NCBI GenBank assembly: GCA_022425485.1 | Contig: JAKMFL010000058.1 | Location: forward strand, 1-64,000 | Direction of reading: 5' to 3' | DNA from: Alphaproteobacteria bacterium | Lineage (GTDB): Bacteria > Pseudomonadota > Alphaproteobacteria > Puniceispirillales > Puniceispirillaceae | Length of the DNA stretch: 64,000 bases | Shown here: positions 37,522 to 46,664 of the stretch, in pieces | Layout of the letters: each line of letters starts with the position of its first letter | Position numbering within the stretch: position 1 is the first letter of the stretch | Position numbers and translations under genes: made by a program | The notes under the pieces: generated by a model | The model's input: the letters and a program-made list of their open reading frames with translations, nothing else | Told to the model about the DNA's origin: nothing | Database searches by the model: none

Positions 37522-38425
37522 CCCAGTTTTTAATCGCCGGCCATAGCCGCCCATCCAGTATTGCAAGACCCACAACCACCAACGCAAAACCTGCTAGCTG
37601 GTTTGCCCCTACCCATTGGCCAAGAATAGCGGCATCCAACGCCACTGCAAATACCGGCACAATAATGGTTACGAGCAGTAAGTTAGAGGCGCCTGCCAAG
37701 CTTAATATGCGGAAATATAAAGGATAGGCAAAGGCAGTGCCTAGCACCCCGATACCAATGGCAAGTATTAATAATTCAGGAAGATAGGCAAGCTGAAACA
37801 AGGTTAATGACGGCGCACCAGAAAGCATAAAGCCTGCTGGAATAGATAAAATAGCAGAGCAGGTTAGCATCCCGCAGGCAACTTCTATTGCTGGCCAATT
37901 AGACAGCTTTAGCTTGCCCCACACCCCTGCTAGCGCATAAGACAGGGTAGCTAGCAATATCGCCAATGAGCCGATGATAGAGGCAGATGTCCCTTGCAAC
38001 GCATCAAAACCTATCGCTGCTGCCACCCCTAAAACCCCTAAAATGACCCCAGCAATTCGGTGTAGCTTCAAGGGCTCGGAGCGGAGAAATATAGCAGACA
38101 CCACAACACCAAAAAAAGCAGTATTGGCATTGATAATAGAGGCCATTCCGCCTGTTACAAAAAGCTGCCCCCACGCGATAAGAAAAAAGGGGGCCAAATT
38201 ATTAATAACGCCCATCACAAGAGATGCACCCCAAAATTGGCGCGTAAGGGGCAGAAACATGCCGCGTGAAATCAGATAGCCAAATAGGACAATAGACGCA
38301 ACGCTCAGGCGCAAACATACCAGCCAAGCTGGACTTAAATATTCCAGCCCCACCTCGATAAAATAAAAGGACGCCCCCCAGATAAAGGAGAGTAGCAGGA
38401 GCAATATCCAGACAAAGAATGACAT
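37502..38425 (-). CDS. EamA/DMT-family transporter
   Basis: Ten-helix drug/metabolite transporter family protein. Two EamA repeats are visible, the first starting ILLLLLSFIWGASFYFIEVGL near 6-26, the second near 160 (SYALAGVWGKL). The substrate cannot be predicted. It is 307 aa. It follows the TSUP-family gene by 9 bp and the carbinolamine dehydratase gene before that, so the three probably form one unit. Its 3' end overlaps azlD. Confidence 0.88.
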   Translation of the reverse strand: MSFFVWILLLLLSFIWGASFYFIEVGLEYLSPAWLVCLRLSVASIVLFGYLISRGMFLPLTRQFWGASLVMGVINNLAPFFLIAWGQLFVTGGMASIINANTAFFGVVVSAIFLRSEPLKLHRIAGVILGVLGVAAAIGFDALQGTSASIIGSLAILLATLSYALAGVWGKLKLSNWPAIEVACGMLTCSAILSIPAGFMLSGAPSLTLFQLAYLPELLILAIGIGVLGTAFAYPLYFRILSLAGASNLLLVTIIVPVFAVALDAAILGQWVGANQLAGFALVVVGLAILDGRLWPAIKNWAKGQNS

Positions 38426-38434
38426 AAGCGTGGA

Positions 38435-39205
38435 TCAGACCAATAAATTATAGGCTAATAGCGTATCGTATCCCATCTTCAAACCCATCACAAGAAACAT
38501 CCCTAATACCAGCTTGTGAAACAAGCTCGGCGCTATCTTAGGGCGGGCCATTGCCCCAAAATAAAATCCAGCAAACGCCCCAGCCACACCAGCACAGGCT
38601 GGCAAAAACGCTTCTTGTTTTAAAATGCCCGTCTGAAGATAACCAGCAGCAAGCGGAAAACAACCTATAAGAATCAAAAAGCCGGTCGCATCAACAAATT
38701 GCTTGGGCTTAAGCTGCTTCATCACCAGATAAATCGTCATTGGCACGCCCCAAATAGAGGTAAGCCCCCCCAATATTCCAGATAGGCCGCCCATCAAAAC
38801 TTGCCATCTGCTGTCATATTGCGGGTTCAAACGCCACTGCACACCAAAAAGATTATTCAAGGCGAAAATGAGCACTGAAATGGCAATCAGCATGCGAATA
38901 AAATCATTGCCTAACCCGGCCGCATAGAAGGATGCTATAAGTAAAAATACCACCATTACAGATGCAAATCGCCAATAATCACGCAGCAGCTGGCGATAGC
39001 TATCAGCGCGATGAAACTGATAAAGATTGGTGACCATCATCGGCAGAATATTGATCGCCATCGCTTCAAGCGGTGTAACGATGATGGTAAGCAATGCCAG
39101 CGCTGTCGTTGGCAGTCCAATGCCAATTATCCCTTTAATAAAGCCAGCTAGCACATAAACGCCAGCTATTATCCATAAGGTAGCAGGGTCGCTCAACACA
39201 GTCAT
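38435..39205 (-). CDS. TauE/SafE-family (TSUP) membrane protein
   Basis: Member of the TSUP permease family, associated with sulfite, sulfoacetate, taurine-derived or other small anions. It is 256 aa with about eight hydrophobic segments and two family repeats beginning [20 protein letters not shown] (near 21-40) and [19 protein letters not shown] (near 138-156). The start overlaps the carbinolamine dehydratase stop by 4 nt. The substrate is not evident from context. Confidence 0.88.
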   Translation of the reverse strand: MTVLSDPATLWIIAGVYVLAGFIKGIIGIGLPTTALALLTIIVTPLEAMAINILPMMVTNLYQFHRADSYRQLLRDYWRFASVMVVFLLIASFYAAGLGNDFIRMLIAISVLIFALNNLFGVQWRLNPQYDSRWQVLMGGLSGILGGLTSIWGVPMTIYLVMKQLKPKQFVDATGFLILIGCFPLAAGYLQTGILKQEAFLPACAGVAGAFAGFYFGAMARPKIAPSLFHKLVLGMFLVMGLKMGYDTLLAYNLLV

Positions 39206-39513
39206 GGAAGAAGCATGGCCCCTGTCTCTTGCGCAATCTCATCAATGGTTTTAGCAAGCAATTCATCCTTTTCGGATAGACCACCAACATCATGGGTGGT
39301 CAGCACTATCTTGACCTGATTATAGACATTTGACCATTCAGGATGATGGTTTTGTTTTTCTGCCGCAATCGCGATTTGCATCATAAAGCCCATGGCAGCT
39401 GGAAAATTACGGAACTTCAAAGCTGTCTCAATTGATTTGCCATCTTCTGCTAATTTCCAGCTACTTAGCTCTGCTGCAAGGGCATTGACCGCTGCTGTAT
39501 CTAATCGCGCCAT
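39202..39513 (-). CDS. Pterin-4a-carbinolamine dehydratase
   Basis: Dehydrates 4a-hydroxytetrahydropterin, recycling the cofactor of aromatic amino acid hydroxylases. The active-site motif [14 protein letters not shown] (near 54-67) and the end [13 protein letters not shown] (near 73-85) are conserved. I start at the ATG at 39513, with a GAGG box about 9 nt upstream, giving 103 aa. No phenylalanine hydroxylase gene is in the window, and many bacteria carry this enzyme without one. It leads a three-gene unit with the TSUP and EamA genes. Confidence 0.93.
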   Translation of the reverse strand: MARLDTAAVNALAAELSSWKLAEDGKSIETALKFRNFPAAMGFMMQIAIAAEKQNHHPEWSNVYNQVKIVLTTHDVGGLSEKDELLAKTIDEIAQETGAMLLP

Positions 39514-39532
39514 ATTCCTAAACCTCACTATT

Positions 39533-39562
39533 TGATTATTATCTCGCTGATTATTATCTCGC
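39533..39562. repeat. Tandem duplication, exact 2 x 15 bp, upstream of the dehydratase gene
   Basis: TGATTATTATCTCGC is repeated exactly at 39533-39547 and 39548-39562, with four bases (TGAT) of a third copy following. It lies in the 226-bp divergent gap between the carbinolamine dehydratase and flavodoxin-like genes, which otherwise shows nothing recognisable. Confidence 0.97.
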
Positions 39563-39739
39563 TGATTGCGCTACCTGTTAGCGCGGATATCAAAACAAGA
39601 CATTGTAGAAGCTCCATGCTACGCTTTTCACTAAGGGCTTGCAATGCAGGCTGAGGCGTGGCCACGAACATATCATCAGGCCCCTTGAAAAAAAGAGGTA
39701 TAAAATCAAGGACGGTAAAAAACCAAGCGAGGTGTATTT

Positions 39740-40198
39740 ATGAAACAGTTACTTTTTACCGCACATACCCCTTCTGACAATACAAGAAAGCTAAGCCAGC
39801 GCTGCCTTGCTGAAATGCATGCGGCTAGTGAAACAATTGCGCTACATCATAAGACGCCATTAGAAATAACTTCAAAAGATGGCCTAGCCTGTGATGGGCT
39901 GGTTATCGCCACTACAGAGAATATCGGCTATATGGCAGGTCTGACTAAGGATATGTTTGACAGATGTTATAATGACTGGCTGTATCACACAGACGGATTG
40001 CCGGTTGCCTTTTACATTCGTGCTGGCCTAGATGGCACCGCAACCGCAAACACACTTGGCCGATTTGCACATGCGTTGCGATGGCGTATGGTGCGCCCTC
40101 CCCTTATTCTAAAAGGTGATTATACACCCGATTTTGAAGAACAGGTCGCAGAGCTAGGGGGCGGTTTCGCCGCCGGTCTAGAAGCTGGAATTTTCTAA
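39740..40198 (+). CDS. Flavodoxin-like/NADPH:FMN reductase family protein
   Basis: A 152-aa protein with a flavodoxin-like fold pattern: a beta strand QLLFTAHTPSDNTRKLSQ at the N-terminus with the phosphate-loop TPSDNTRK, then GLVIATTENIGYMAGLTKDMFDR (near 53-75), and FYIRAGLDGTA (near 95). It probably binds FMN and acts as a small cytoplasmic oxidoreductase. The partner is unknown. It lies 35 bp upstream of a YciB-like membrane protein gene on the same strand. Confidence 0.7.
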   Translation: MKQLLFTAHTPSDNTRKLSQRCLAEMHAASETIALHHKTPLEITSKDGLACDGLVIATTENIGYMAGLTKDMFDRCYNDWLYHTDGLPVAFYIRAGLDGTATANTLGRFAHALRWRMVRPPLILKGDYTPDFEEQVAELGGGFAAGLEAGIF

Positions 40199-40199
40199 A

Positions 40200-40223
40200 A
40201 AAATTAGAGCCCGAAAATTAGAG
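40200..40223. repeat. Tandem duplication, 2 x 10 bp at 14-bp spacing
   Basis: AAAATTAGAG occurs at 40200-40209 and 40214-40223 in the short spacer between the flavodoxin-like and YciB-like genes, just before the latter's start. Confidence 0.85.
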
Positions 40224-40233
40224 ACTTAGTGAT

Positions 40234-40794
40234 ATGAGACTTATTTCGATGGCGGCAGAAATCGCCCCACTAGCCGCCCTGTTTATTGGAAATGCACTAG
40301 CCGATATTTTTGTTGGCGCGATAGCCGCAGTAGCTTGCGCGGTCATTATCATTCTCTATAACCGGATAGTGGAGCGCAGATGGGCCGCTTTTGCCTTATT
40401 TTCAGTTCTGGTATCGGCTGTCTTTACGGTTGCTGCACTGCTGTTCGGGGATAGTCTGTTTATAAAAATTCAGCCAAGCCTGTTCAATGGCCTATTTTGT
40501 CTGATTCTATTGGGCGGATGGTTGCGCGGGAAAGCTGTGATGAAAATATTTTTTGGCGCACAGTTCCAACTTACCCATGATACATGGCGGCTATTATCCC
40601 TGAGATGGGGACTGTTTTTTGCCTTTTTAGCGCTCGCAAATGAGGGCGCTTGGCGGTTGCTAGATGATGATGGCTGGGTATGGTTTAAGGTATTTTTCGC
40701 TGCCCCATTAACAGGGGTATTTATGCTCGCACAATTACCGCTGACCTTGCGTGGCAGATTAGCCCCTGAAGAGGGCGCACAGAAAAGAAGGTAG
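40234..40794 (+). CDS. YciB/IspZ-like septation protein A homologue
   Basis: Inner-membrane protein of the YciB (intracellular septation protein A) family, implicated in envelope integrity and cell division. About five hydrophobic segments are seen in 186 aa. The conserved middle is present: FGDSLFIKIQPSLFNGLF near 72-89, MKIFFGAQFQLTHDTWRLLSLRWGLFFAF in part near 104-130, then WVWFKVFFAAPLTGVFMLAQ in part near 150. It follows the flavodoxin-like gene closely. Confidence 0.85.
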   Translation: MRLISMAAEIAPLAALFIGNALADIFVGAIAAVACAVIIILYNRIVERRWAAFALFSVLVSAVFTVAALLFGDSLFIKIQPSLFNGLFCLILLGGWLRGKAVMKIFFGAQFQLTHDTWRLLSLRWGLFFAFLALANEGAWRLLDDDGWVWFKVFFAAPLTGVFMLAQLPLTLRGRLAPEEGAQKRR

Positions 40795-40842
40795 TTAAAG
40801 CCGCCACCGCTAAAATTAAATAAAAAAATAGCGGAGAAAATT

Positions 40843-41997
40843 TTATTTGCGTGTAGCTTTAAGCTCTTCCAGCGTGGTGACACCGAGCTGAACCATCGTA
40901 TTTTGCAGCTCATCTTTTAAGATATCACCAACATGCTGACCGCCTTGTGCCCCAAGACAGGCGAGACCAAACATAAATGCCCGGCCTAATAAAACAAAAT
41001 CCGCACCGCTGGCCAGCGCACGCGCAATATCAAGCCCAGAGCGAACACCGCTATCGAAGAATAGTTTTATATCATTGCCTAAAGCTTGGCGAATCTGGGG
41101 AAGGATGGTTATAGAAGGCGGAGCTGCATCCAGCTGCCTGCCCCCATGGTTTGAGATAACCAGCGCATCTGCCCCTGCTTTTAAGGCTTGCCGCGCATCT
41201 TCCAAATGCAAAATGCCTTTGACCACTAGCGGCCCATCCCATTCGGCTCTAATCTCAGCAAGATAATCCCAAGTAAGCGAGCCGTTCAGCTGCCGCCCAA
41301 TAAAAGTTGTAATGTCATCCCCGTCCCCTTCTTTATTGTAGCGTACCAAGTTTTTGAAGCTAAACTTTCCGCCATTTGCAAGCGCCGCCAGCGACCAGCT
41401 TGGATGGGTCATACATTGCCAGAAAACACGGGGGGTTAACGCCATGGGATTGCGTGAACCAATAGGCGCGCCAGCCAAACGCATTTCTTCACGCCGGCTG
41501 GGGCCGGGAACATCCACCGTTACCACTAAGGTTTTAAAGCCAGCCGCCTTTGCTCTTTTCAGCAGGTCGCGCATCACCGCTTTATCACTAGGCGCATAAA
41601 GCTGATACCATGCCATATCCCCAGCAATAGGCCCGATTGTTTCCAGATCAGCCCCCGCCACCGTGCTAAGGGTATATGGGATTTGATGCGCTGATGCTGC
41701 CTTTGCTAATAACGCTTCGCCATTGGGCCAAATCAGCGATTGCAAGCCTACCGGTGCAATGCCAAAGGGGGCGGCATAATGTTGGCCAAACAGCTCAAGG
41801 CTGGTATCCGGGGCTACCCGTCCACGCAAAAAACGCGGCATAAGCTCTACCTCGGATAAAGCTTGCTCATTTCTAGACATTGCCTGACCAATACCCGTAC
41901 CCGCTGCCAAATAAGCATGCACAAATTTAGGTAATTTTCTCTCAGCTGGCGTAACCATATCGCTGATACGCGGATATTTCTGCATCATATCCATCAA
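40843..41997 (-). CDS. FMN-dependent alpha-hydroxy acid dehydrogenase (LldD-like)
   Basis: TIM-barrel flavoenzyme that oxidises L-lactate or a related L-2-hydroxy acid, usually feeding electrons to the respiratory chain. The FMN/substrate motifs are present: YQLYAPSD near 135, VTVDVPGPSRREEM near 158, the catalytic histidine in SNHGGRQLD near 284, and DSGVRSGLDIARALASGADFV in parts near 315-335. It is 384 aa. The exact substrate (lactate, glycolate, mandelate) cannot be told. A cytochrome c gene precedes it on the same strand after 85 bp, a plausible acceptor. Confidence 0.88.
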   Translation of the reverse strand: MMDMMQKYPRISDMVTPAERKLPKFVHAYLAAGTGIGQAMSRNEQALSEVELMPRFLRGRVAPDTSLELFGQHYAAPFGIAPVGLQSLIWPNGEALLAKAASAHQIPYTLSTVAGADLETIGPIAGDMAWYQLYAPSDKAVMRDLLKRAKAAGFKTLVVTVDVPGPSRREEMRLAGAPIGSRNPMALTPRVFWQCMTHPSWSLAALANGGKFSFKNLVRYNKEGDGDDITTFIGRQLNGSLTWDYLAEIRAEWDGPLVVKGILHLEDARQALKAGADALVISNHGGRQLDAAPPSITILPQIRQALGNDIKLFFDSGVRSGLDIARALASGADFVLLGRAFMFGLACLGAQGGQHVGDILKDELQNTMVQLGVTTLEELKATRK

Positions 41998-42082
41998 ATT
42001 TTATCCCCTGAAAAAATATACCAAAAAGCCCTGAGGTCAGAGCTTAGCCTAGATTTTGGATAAAAAACCAGCCCAAAGAAGC

Positions 42083-42460
42083 TTAATTCGAGAAGGTTTT
42101 TAGATAGGCGATAACATTTGCTCTATCTGCCTCTTTTTTAAGACCAGCATAGGCCATTTTCGTGCCTTTCAGATAGGCTTTCGGCTTGGTAAGGAAGCCA
42201 TCAAGAGTTTCTTCATTCCAAATAATACCGCTTGCCTTAATCGCTTTAGAATATTTTTTATAATCTTCTAGCGAGCCAGCTTCACGGCCAAACAAATTAA
42301 CCAGATGGGGGCCTGTCTTATGCTTCTCTTTATTCACCAAATGACAAGCCTTGCACCTTTTAAAAACTTTTTCACCCTTTGCTACATCGCCGGCCTGAAC
42401 AGCACCAGAGGCTAAAAAAAGAGCGATAGATGCGCTCAAGAAGATTTTGAAAAAATGCAT
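42083..42460 (-). CDS. Periplasmic class I cytochrome c
   Basis: Small electron carrier. A signal peptide (about 1-23, FFKIFLSASIALFLASGAVQA) precedes the mature start GDVAKGEKVFKRCKACH with the heme-attachment motif CKACH near 36-40. The axial methionine is probably in GTKMAYAGL near 104. At 125 aa it fits the cytochrome c2/c552 group. It is transcribed towards the hydroxyacid dehydrogenase gene. No biogenesis genes are nearby. Confidence 0.92.
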   Translation of the reverse strand: MHFFKIFLSASIALFLASGAVQAGDVAKGEKVFKRCKACHLVNKEKHKTGPHLVNLFGREAGSLEDYKKYSKAIKASGIIWNEETLDGFLTKPKAYLKGTKMAYAGLKKEADRANVIAYLKTFSN

Positions 42461-42692
42461 GGAAGGTGCCTCACTGTTGGAATAATCAAAGGGTCTCTAT
42501 TCTTGCTTAATATAAAGCAAATTAACAATCTGCCTATATAAAATCCTTTTGCTAGACGAAAAAACTCGTTTCACACATCAGCTATATAAGAGCCCCCTTA
42601 TGTTGACCATAATTTTGCCCTGATTTGGTTCTTAACTCTTTTCTACAACAGTACTTTTTGAAGTGCTGGATCACAACCAGAGGATAATGGTC

Positions 42693-43718
42693 ATGCGCAT
42701 TTTGTTGACTGGTTTGGTGCTGAGTTTCTTTACTGTTTTTGTCTCGTCTCCCCTAATATTAGCTCAGGCGTCAACCAAGCCTCAGCTTCTCTCGCCAGAG
42801 GCCTGCGGGAGGGTACCCATATCTATTGCCAGAGCATGGCCACTTACAGACTTCAACCAATGTACAGTGCCGATAACAGAGATACGTTCGGGCGGACCGG
42901 GGAAAGATGGTATTCGTTCTATCGAAATGCCTGAATTTCAACCTATCAGCAGCTCTGCGCTTGCAGATACAGAACCAGTTATCACGGTTAGCTTTGGCGG
43001 CGAATCTCGCACCTATCCATTGCAAATCCTGATCTGGCACGAAATTGTCAATGATGAGGTAGGCGGCGTGCCTATCGCGGTTACCTATTGCCCGTTATGC
43101 AATGCGTCAATTGTCTTTGACAGGCGTCTGAAGGATAAGATTTTAGAGTTCGGAACAACGGGCAATTTACGTCGCTCTTACCTTGTTATGTATGACCGCC
43201 AAACAGAAAGCTGGTTTCAGCAATATGACGGTACAGGTCTTTTTGGGGCGCTTGCAGGCGAGGTGTTAACAGCGTTGCCGGCACGTCTTGAATCTGTTGG
43301 CGATGTGCGCATGCGAGGCGGTAACAACCTTATTATGGCAACGCCAAAAGGTTTTCTGCGCCCCTATGGGGCAAACCCCTATGTTGGCTATGATACCAGT
43401 AATTTTCCATTCCTGTTTGATGGGCAGCTGCCGAAAGGCATTAAGCCTCTTGAATATGTAGTAATAGCGGATGACCGCGCTTGGGCATTAAATAGTTTGC
43501 AAACCGAAAAGCAGATTAAGGCAGGCGATCTATTGCTGGAATGGGAACCGGGTAGAGCTAGCGCCCTTGATAGCCGCAAAATCGCTGATGGGCGTGATTT
43601 AGGCGTGGTGACGGTTAGCCAAATAGACGCAACGGGCAGCAAAGAGCTTATCCCTTATAAGATCAGTTTTGCCTTTGTCTGGCATGCCTTTAATCCAGAT
43701 GCCGCCATTATCCGCTAA
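42693..43718 (+). CDS. Exported DUF3179 family protein
   Basis: The function is unknown for the family. A signal peptide is visible (MRILLTGLVLSFFTVFVSSPLILAQA, about 1-26, in two parts). The domain shows its typical core: QILIWHEIVNDEVGGVPIAVTYCPLCNAS near 112-140, read in parts, with the CxxC of YCPLC, and GTTGNLRRSYLVMYDRQTESW (in parts, near 150-170). I choose the ATG at 42693, 8 nt after an AGAGG box; 42687 and a GTG at 42663 are in frame. It is 341 aa. The 3' end overlaps the convergent dehydrogenase by 4 nt. Confidence 0.85.
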   Translation: MRILLTGLVLSFFTVFVSSPLILAQASTKPQLLSPEACGRVPISIARAWPLTDFNQCTVPITEIRSGGPGKDGIRSIEMPEFQPISSSALADTEPVITVSFGGESRTYPLQILIWHEIVNDEVGGVPIAVTYCPLCNASIVFDRRLKDKILEFGTTGNLRRSYLVMYDRQTESWFQQYDGTGLFGALAGEVLTALPARLESVGDVRMRGGNNLIMATPKGFLRPYGANPYVGYDTSNFPFLFDGQLPKGIKPLEYVVIADDRAWALNSLQTEKQIKAGDLLLEWEPGRASALDSRKIADGRDLGVVTVSQIDATGSKELIPYKISFAFVWHAFNPDAAIIR

Positions 43719-44659
43719 AGCAAACGAATGGGCGTGCCGCTTAAATAGGCCTCTAGGCTTTCTAGTGTTTCAGAATAGAACACACGCATTGTCTCGCTGG
43801 TCACATAGCCAATATGCGGGGTTAAAATTAGATTTGGCGTCGTGCGAAGCGGATCATTTTTCTGCAATGGCTCCCGGTGATATACATCCAAGGCTGCCCC
43901 GCCTAGCTTGCCTGTATTCAGCGCCGCAATAAGCGCGGCTTCATCAATGATAGGGGCACGTGATGTATTCACAATACACGCATCAGGCTTCATCCAAGCT
44001 AATGCTTCTGCCCCGACAAGGCCAGTGACGCGCTCAGAAAGCTTCAGATGAATAGAGATGAAATCAGAGGTGGCAAAAAAGGCTTTTTTATCCTTATAGG
44101 TAACCCCCTGTTCTGCTGCACGCTCTGGGGTAAGGTTTTGTGACCACGCTTGCACCTGCATGCCAAAAGCTTGGCCTAAGGCGGCCACTTGCCCCCCTAA
44201 ACGCCCAAGACCCAAAATGCCTAATGTTGCCCCCCTCAAATCGCGGCCCGTACCTACCTGCCAGCCACCTTGTGTCATCGAATTAGCCGATGGAATGATC
44301 TGGCGTGCCATAGCACCAATTAATATCATAGCAAGCTCAGCTGTTGCATGGCCGGGCGATGCCGTTCCGCTAACAACAATTCCCCGTCTCTTGCAAGCGT
44401 CCAAATCAATCGCTGCATTGCGCATACCACTGGTTATAATAGCTTTCAAATTTGGCAAGGCGTTTATTACATCCGCGGAGAACAGCGTGCGCTCTCGCAT
44501 CAGGCAGAGCACATCATAGGCTTGCAGGCGCTGGATAAGGGCATCCCCCTCGATAGTATCGTGATAAATATCCAGCTGATGATCTTTTTGGACACGCGCC
44601 CAATCCGCAAATTCATGGGCATTTTCCTGCCAGTCATCAAGAAGTGCAATTTTCATCAT
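43715..44659 (-). CDS. D-isomer-specific 2-hydroxyacid dehydrogenase
   Basis: NAD-dependent dehydrogenase of the D-3-phosphoglycerate/glyoxylate reductase superfamily. The Rossmann motif GILGLGRLGGQVA is near residue 148. The catalytic Arg is in NTSRAPIID (near 233), the Glu in HREPLQKNDPL (near 264) and the His in LTPHIGYVT (near 283). I start at the first ATG of the tandem ATGATG at 44659 (AGGA box just upstream), giving 314 aa; an in-frame upstream start adds 30 residues of poor composition. The substrate is unknown, and it is not clearly SerA because the C-terminal ACT domain is missing. Confidence 0.9.
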   Translation of the reverse strand: MMKIALLDDWQENAHEFADWARVQKDHQLDIYHDTIEGDALIQRLQAYDVLCLMRERTLFSADVINALPNLKAIITSGMRNAAIDLDACKRRGIVVSGTASPGHATAELAMILIGAMARQIIPSANSMTQGGWQVGTGRDLRGATLGILGLGRLGGQVAALGQAFGMQVQAWSQNLTPERAAEQGVTYKDKKAFFATSDFISIHLKLSERVTGLVGAEALAWMKPDACIVNTSRAPIIDEAALIAALNTGKLGGAALDVYHREPLQKNDPLRTTPNLILTPHIGYVTSETMRVFYSETLESLEAYLSGTPIRLL

Positions 44660-44833
44660 TTTATCCTTAGCTAGGCCCCTTAGCGCAGGGCAATATTTGT
44701 GTTTAGGCGCGTTTAAATGGCAATGCCTTGCTTTATGATAAGAAATCACGCATTTGTCTATTACATTACTTCAAGATTGGGGTACATATCACCCACTAGT
44801 AAGCGCAGTTAATTTTAAGAAGGTTTTTAGTAG

Positions 44834-45574
44834 ATGATCAAGGCAGTCATTTTTGACAAGGACGGCGTTCTGCTGGATTTAGAGGCAACATGGCTGAACA
44901 GCGCTATCGCCATGACGCATTTTATCGCTGGCCTGACAGACGGAATGCATCCCGCAGAAACGTTTCAGCAGATTATCGGTATTGATGAGAAATCGCGCCG
45001 CATTGATGCAGATGGGCTTTTTGCCGCTGGTTCGATGGCAACCCAATTCAACGCCATTGCCGAAGCTGTGCCGCAATTAGCCGACCAGCTACAACATGAC
45101 CAGAATATTCGGGAAAAACTGCGCGATGTGTTTTTGGATGCGCGGGATGAGACATTAGCCGGCGTTGGCTCGGTGGCCAATGGGGATGTAATCACACCCC
45201 TTAAACAGCTTCAAATGGAAGGGTACAAAATGGCCGTTCTGACCAATGATAGCGCAGAATCTGCTACCAGAGGCTGTGCTGATATTGGCGTTTCAGACTT
45301 CCTTGAGATGGTCGTAGGGTTTGATAGCGGCTTTGGCTCCAAGCCAGATCCAAAGGGGTTGCTAGCTATCTGTGATGCCCTGTCTTGCAACCCGCGCGAA
45401 GTGGCCATGGTTGGCGATACTTTTGCGGATAGGCACGCAGCAGAACAAGCCGGAGCTGGCGCGTTTATTGGTATCTCTTCTGTTTATCCAGATACGCCAA
45501 AAGCGCTAGAGGGTATTGAGCATTTACTGCCAGATTTAACAGGTCTGCCAAATGTCGTTCGCTCTATGCGATAG
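44834..45574 (+). CDS. HAD-superfamily hydrolase (phosphoglycolate phosphatase-like)
   Basis: Cytoplasmic phosphatase of HAD subfamily IA. Motif I is FDKDGVLLDLEATW near 8, where the second aspartate of the usual FDxDG is intact. Motif II is AVLTNDSAESATRG (near 136), followed by a lysine in GSKPDPKG (near 173) and MVGDTFADRHAAEQAG (near 198). The alpha-helical cap is inserted after motif I. At 246 aa it is near the Gph size. Phosphoglycolate is one candidate substrate, but distance from glc genes gives no support. It abuts the convergent ferredoxin reductase with no spacer. Confidence 0.85.
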   Translation: MIKAVIFDKDGVLLDLEATWLNSAIAMTHFIAGLTDGMHPAETFQQIIGIDEKSRRIDADGLFAAGSMATQFNAIAEAVPQLADQLQHDQNIREKLRDVFLDARDETLAGVGSVANGDVITPLKQLQMEGYKMAVLTNDSAESATRGCADIGVSDFLEMVVGFDSGFGSKPDPKGLLAICDALSCNPREVAMVGDTFADRHAAEQAGAGAFIGISSVYPDTPKALEGIEHLLPDLTGLPNVVRSMR

Positions 45575-46390
45575 CTAGCCAACAAACGCTTTTTCTAAAA
45601 CAAAATGACCGGGCGCAGAATTTGCCCCCTCTTGCAAGCCTGCATCCAAGCAAAGCTGTTTCATATCTTGGTTCATATTCATCGAACCACAAATCATTAC
45701 TCTATCTTCGTTTAAGGACAAATGCGGCAGGCTAAGACTATCAAACAACGCCCCACTTTCCATCAAATTAGTGATACGCCCCATATGCGCATAACTCTCG
45801 CGCGTGGTGGTCGAAAAATAAACCAGTTTTTCGGCGGCAATCTCACCGATAAGCGGGTCTCCTTTGGCACGCTCAACCAACTCCATACTGAAGCCTAATT
45901 CAGCTATCTCACGACAGGTATGGGTTAGAATCACTTGGTCAAACCGCTCATAAAGCTCTGGATCACGAAGAAGAGAGGCGAAAGGGGCAACCCCAGTGCC
46001 CGTCGAAACCAGATAACAGCGCTTGCCCGGCAATAACGCATCTAGAACCAGCGTGCCAGTAGGTTTGGTTTTCATTAAAATATAATCGCCGCTCTTGATG
46101 TGTTGTAGGCGCGAGGTAAGCGGCCCATCCTGTACCTTGATAGAATAAAAGCTCAAACTCTCTTCCCAAAAAGGAGAGGCAATAGAATAGGCGCGCAGTA
46201 AAGGGCGGCCAGCTTCATTTAGCAGGCCTATCATCACAAACTCGCCAGAACGAAAGCGGAAGCTTTGTGGGCGCTCCACCTCAAAGGAAAATAGCCTATC
46301 TGTCCAGTGCCTGACCTCAAGAACGCGCACCGCATCCGGCGTGGATGCATCGACAATCGGGAAAGATATATTTTCAGCTGGTTGGGACAT
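45575..46390 (-). CDS. fpr: Ferredoxin-NADP+ reductase
   Basis: FAD enzyme exchanging electrons between NADPH and ferredoxin or flavodoxin. FAD binding is by RAYSIASPFW near 66, the NADP loop by STGTGVAPFASLLRDPELY near 120-138, and the C-terminus VLEKAFVG ends as in bacterial Fpr. A GGAGGT box lies 6 nt before the ATG at 46390, which decides against two upstream in-frame starts. It is 271 aa. The stop codon directly abuts the HAD gene. Confidence 0.93.
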   Translation of the reverse strand: MSQPAENISFPIVDASTPDAVRVLEVRHWTDRLFSFEVERPQSFRFRSGEFVMIGLLNEAGRPLLRAYSIASPFWEESLSFYSIKVQDGPLTSRLQHIKSGDYILMKTKPTGTLVLDALLPGKRCYLVSTGTGVAPFASLLRDPELYERFDQVILTHTCREIAELGFSMELVERAKGDPLIGEIAAEKLVYFSTTTRESYAHMGRITNLMESGALFDSLSLPHLSLNEDRVMICGSMNMNQDMKQLCLDAGLQEGANSAPGHFVLEKAFVG

Positions 46391-46488
46391 ATTCATACCT
46401 CCGTGGCAAGAGATAGCCACATTGACTGACCTTTACATGAGAAACCTGCCCTCAAATGTCAATCGAAAGCCTGCATTTTAGGGAAATT

Positions 46489-46514
46489 GGCTAATAATTT
46501 TCTCCAAATTAGCC
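46489..46514. promoter_or_regulatory. Inverted repeat upstream of the metal exporter-like gene
   Basis: GGCTAAT (46489-46495) pairs with ATTAGCC (46508-46514) around 12 nt. A TTGACT -35-like hexamer follows at 46515-46520. It lies in the 274-bp divergent gap between fpr and the exporter and could be an operator. No known regulator consensus was recognised. Confidence 0.4.
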
Positions 46515-46664
46515 TTGACTAACTTCCTAAGCCCCTTAATTATTGTGATAAGCTTGCAAACTTATAAAGGCGACACTGTTTCCGCTAAAACGCAGATGCG
46601 ATGTGTCATATTTTAAAAATCATATATTTTAGGTATCAACCTATTCATTCAAAGGGAAAACTGC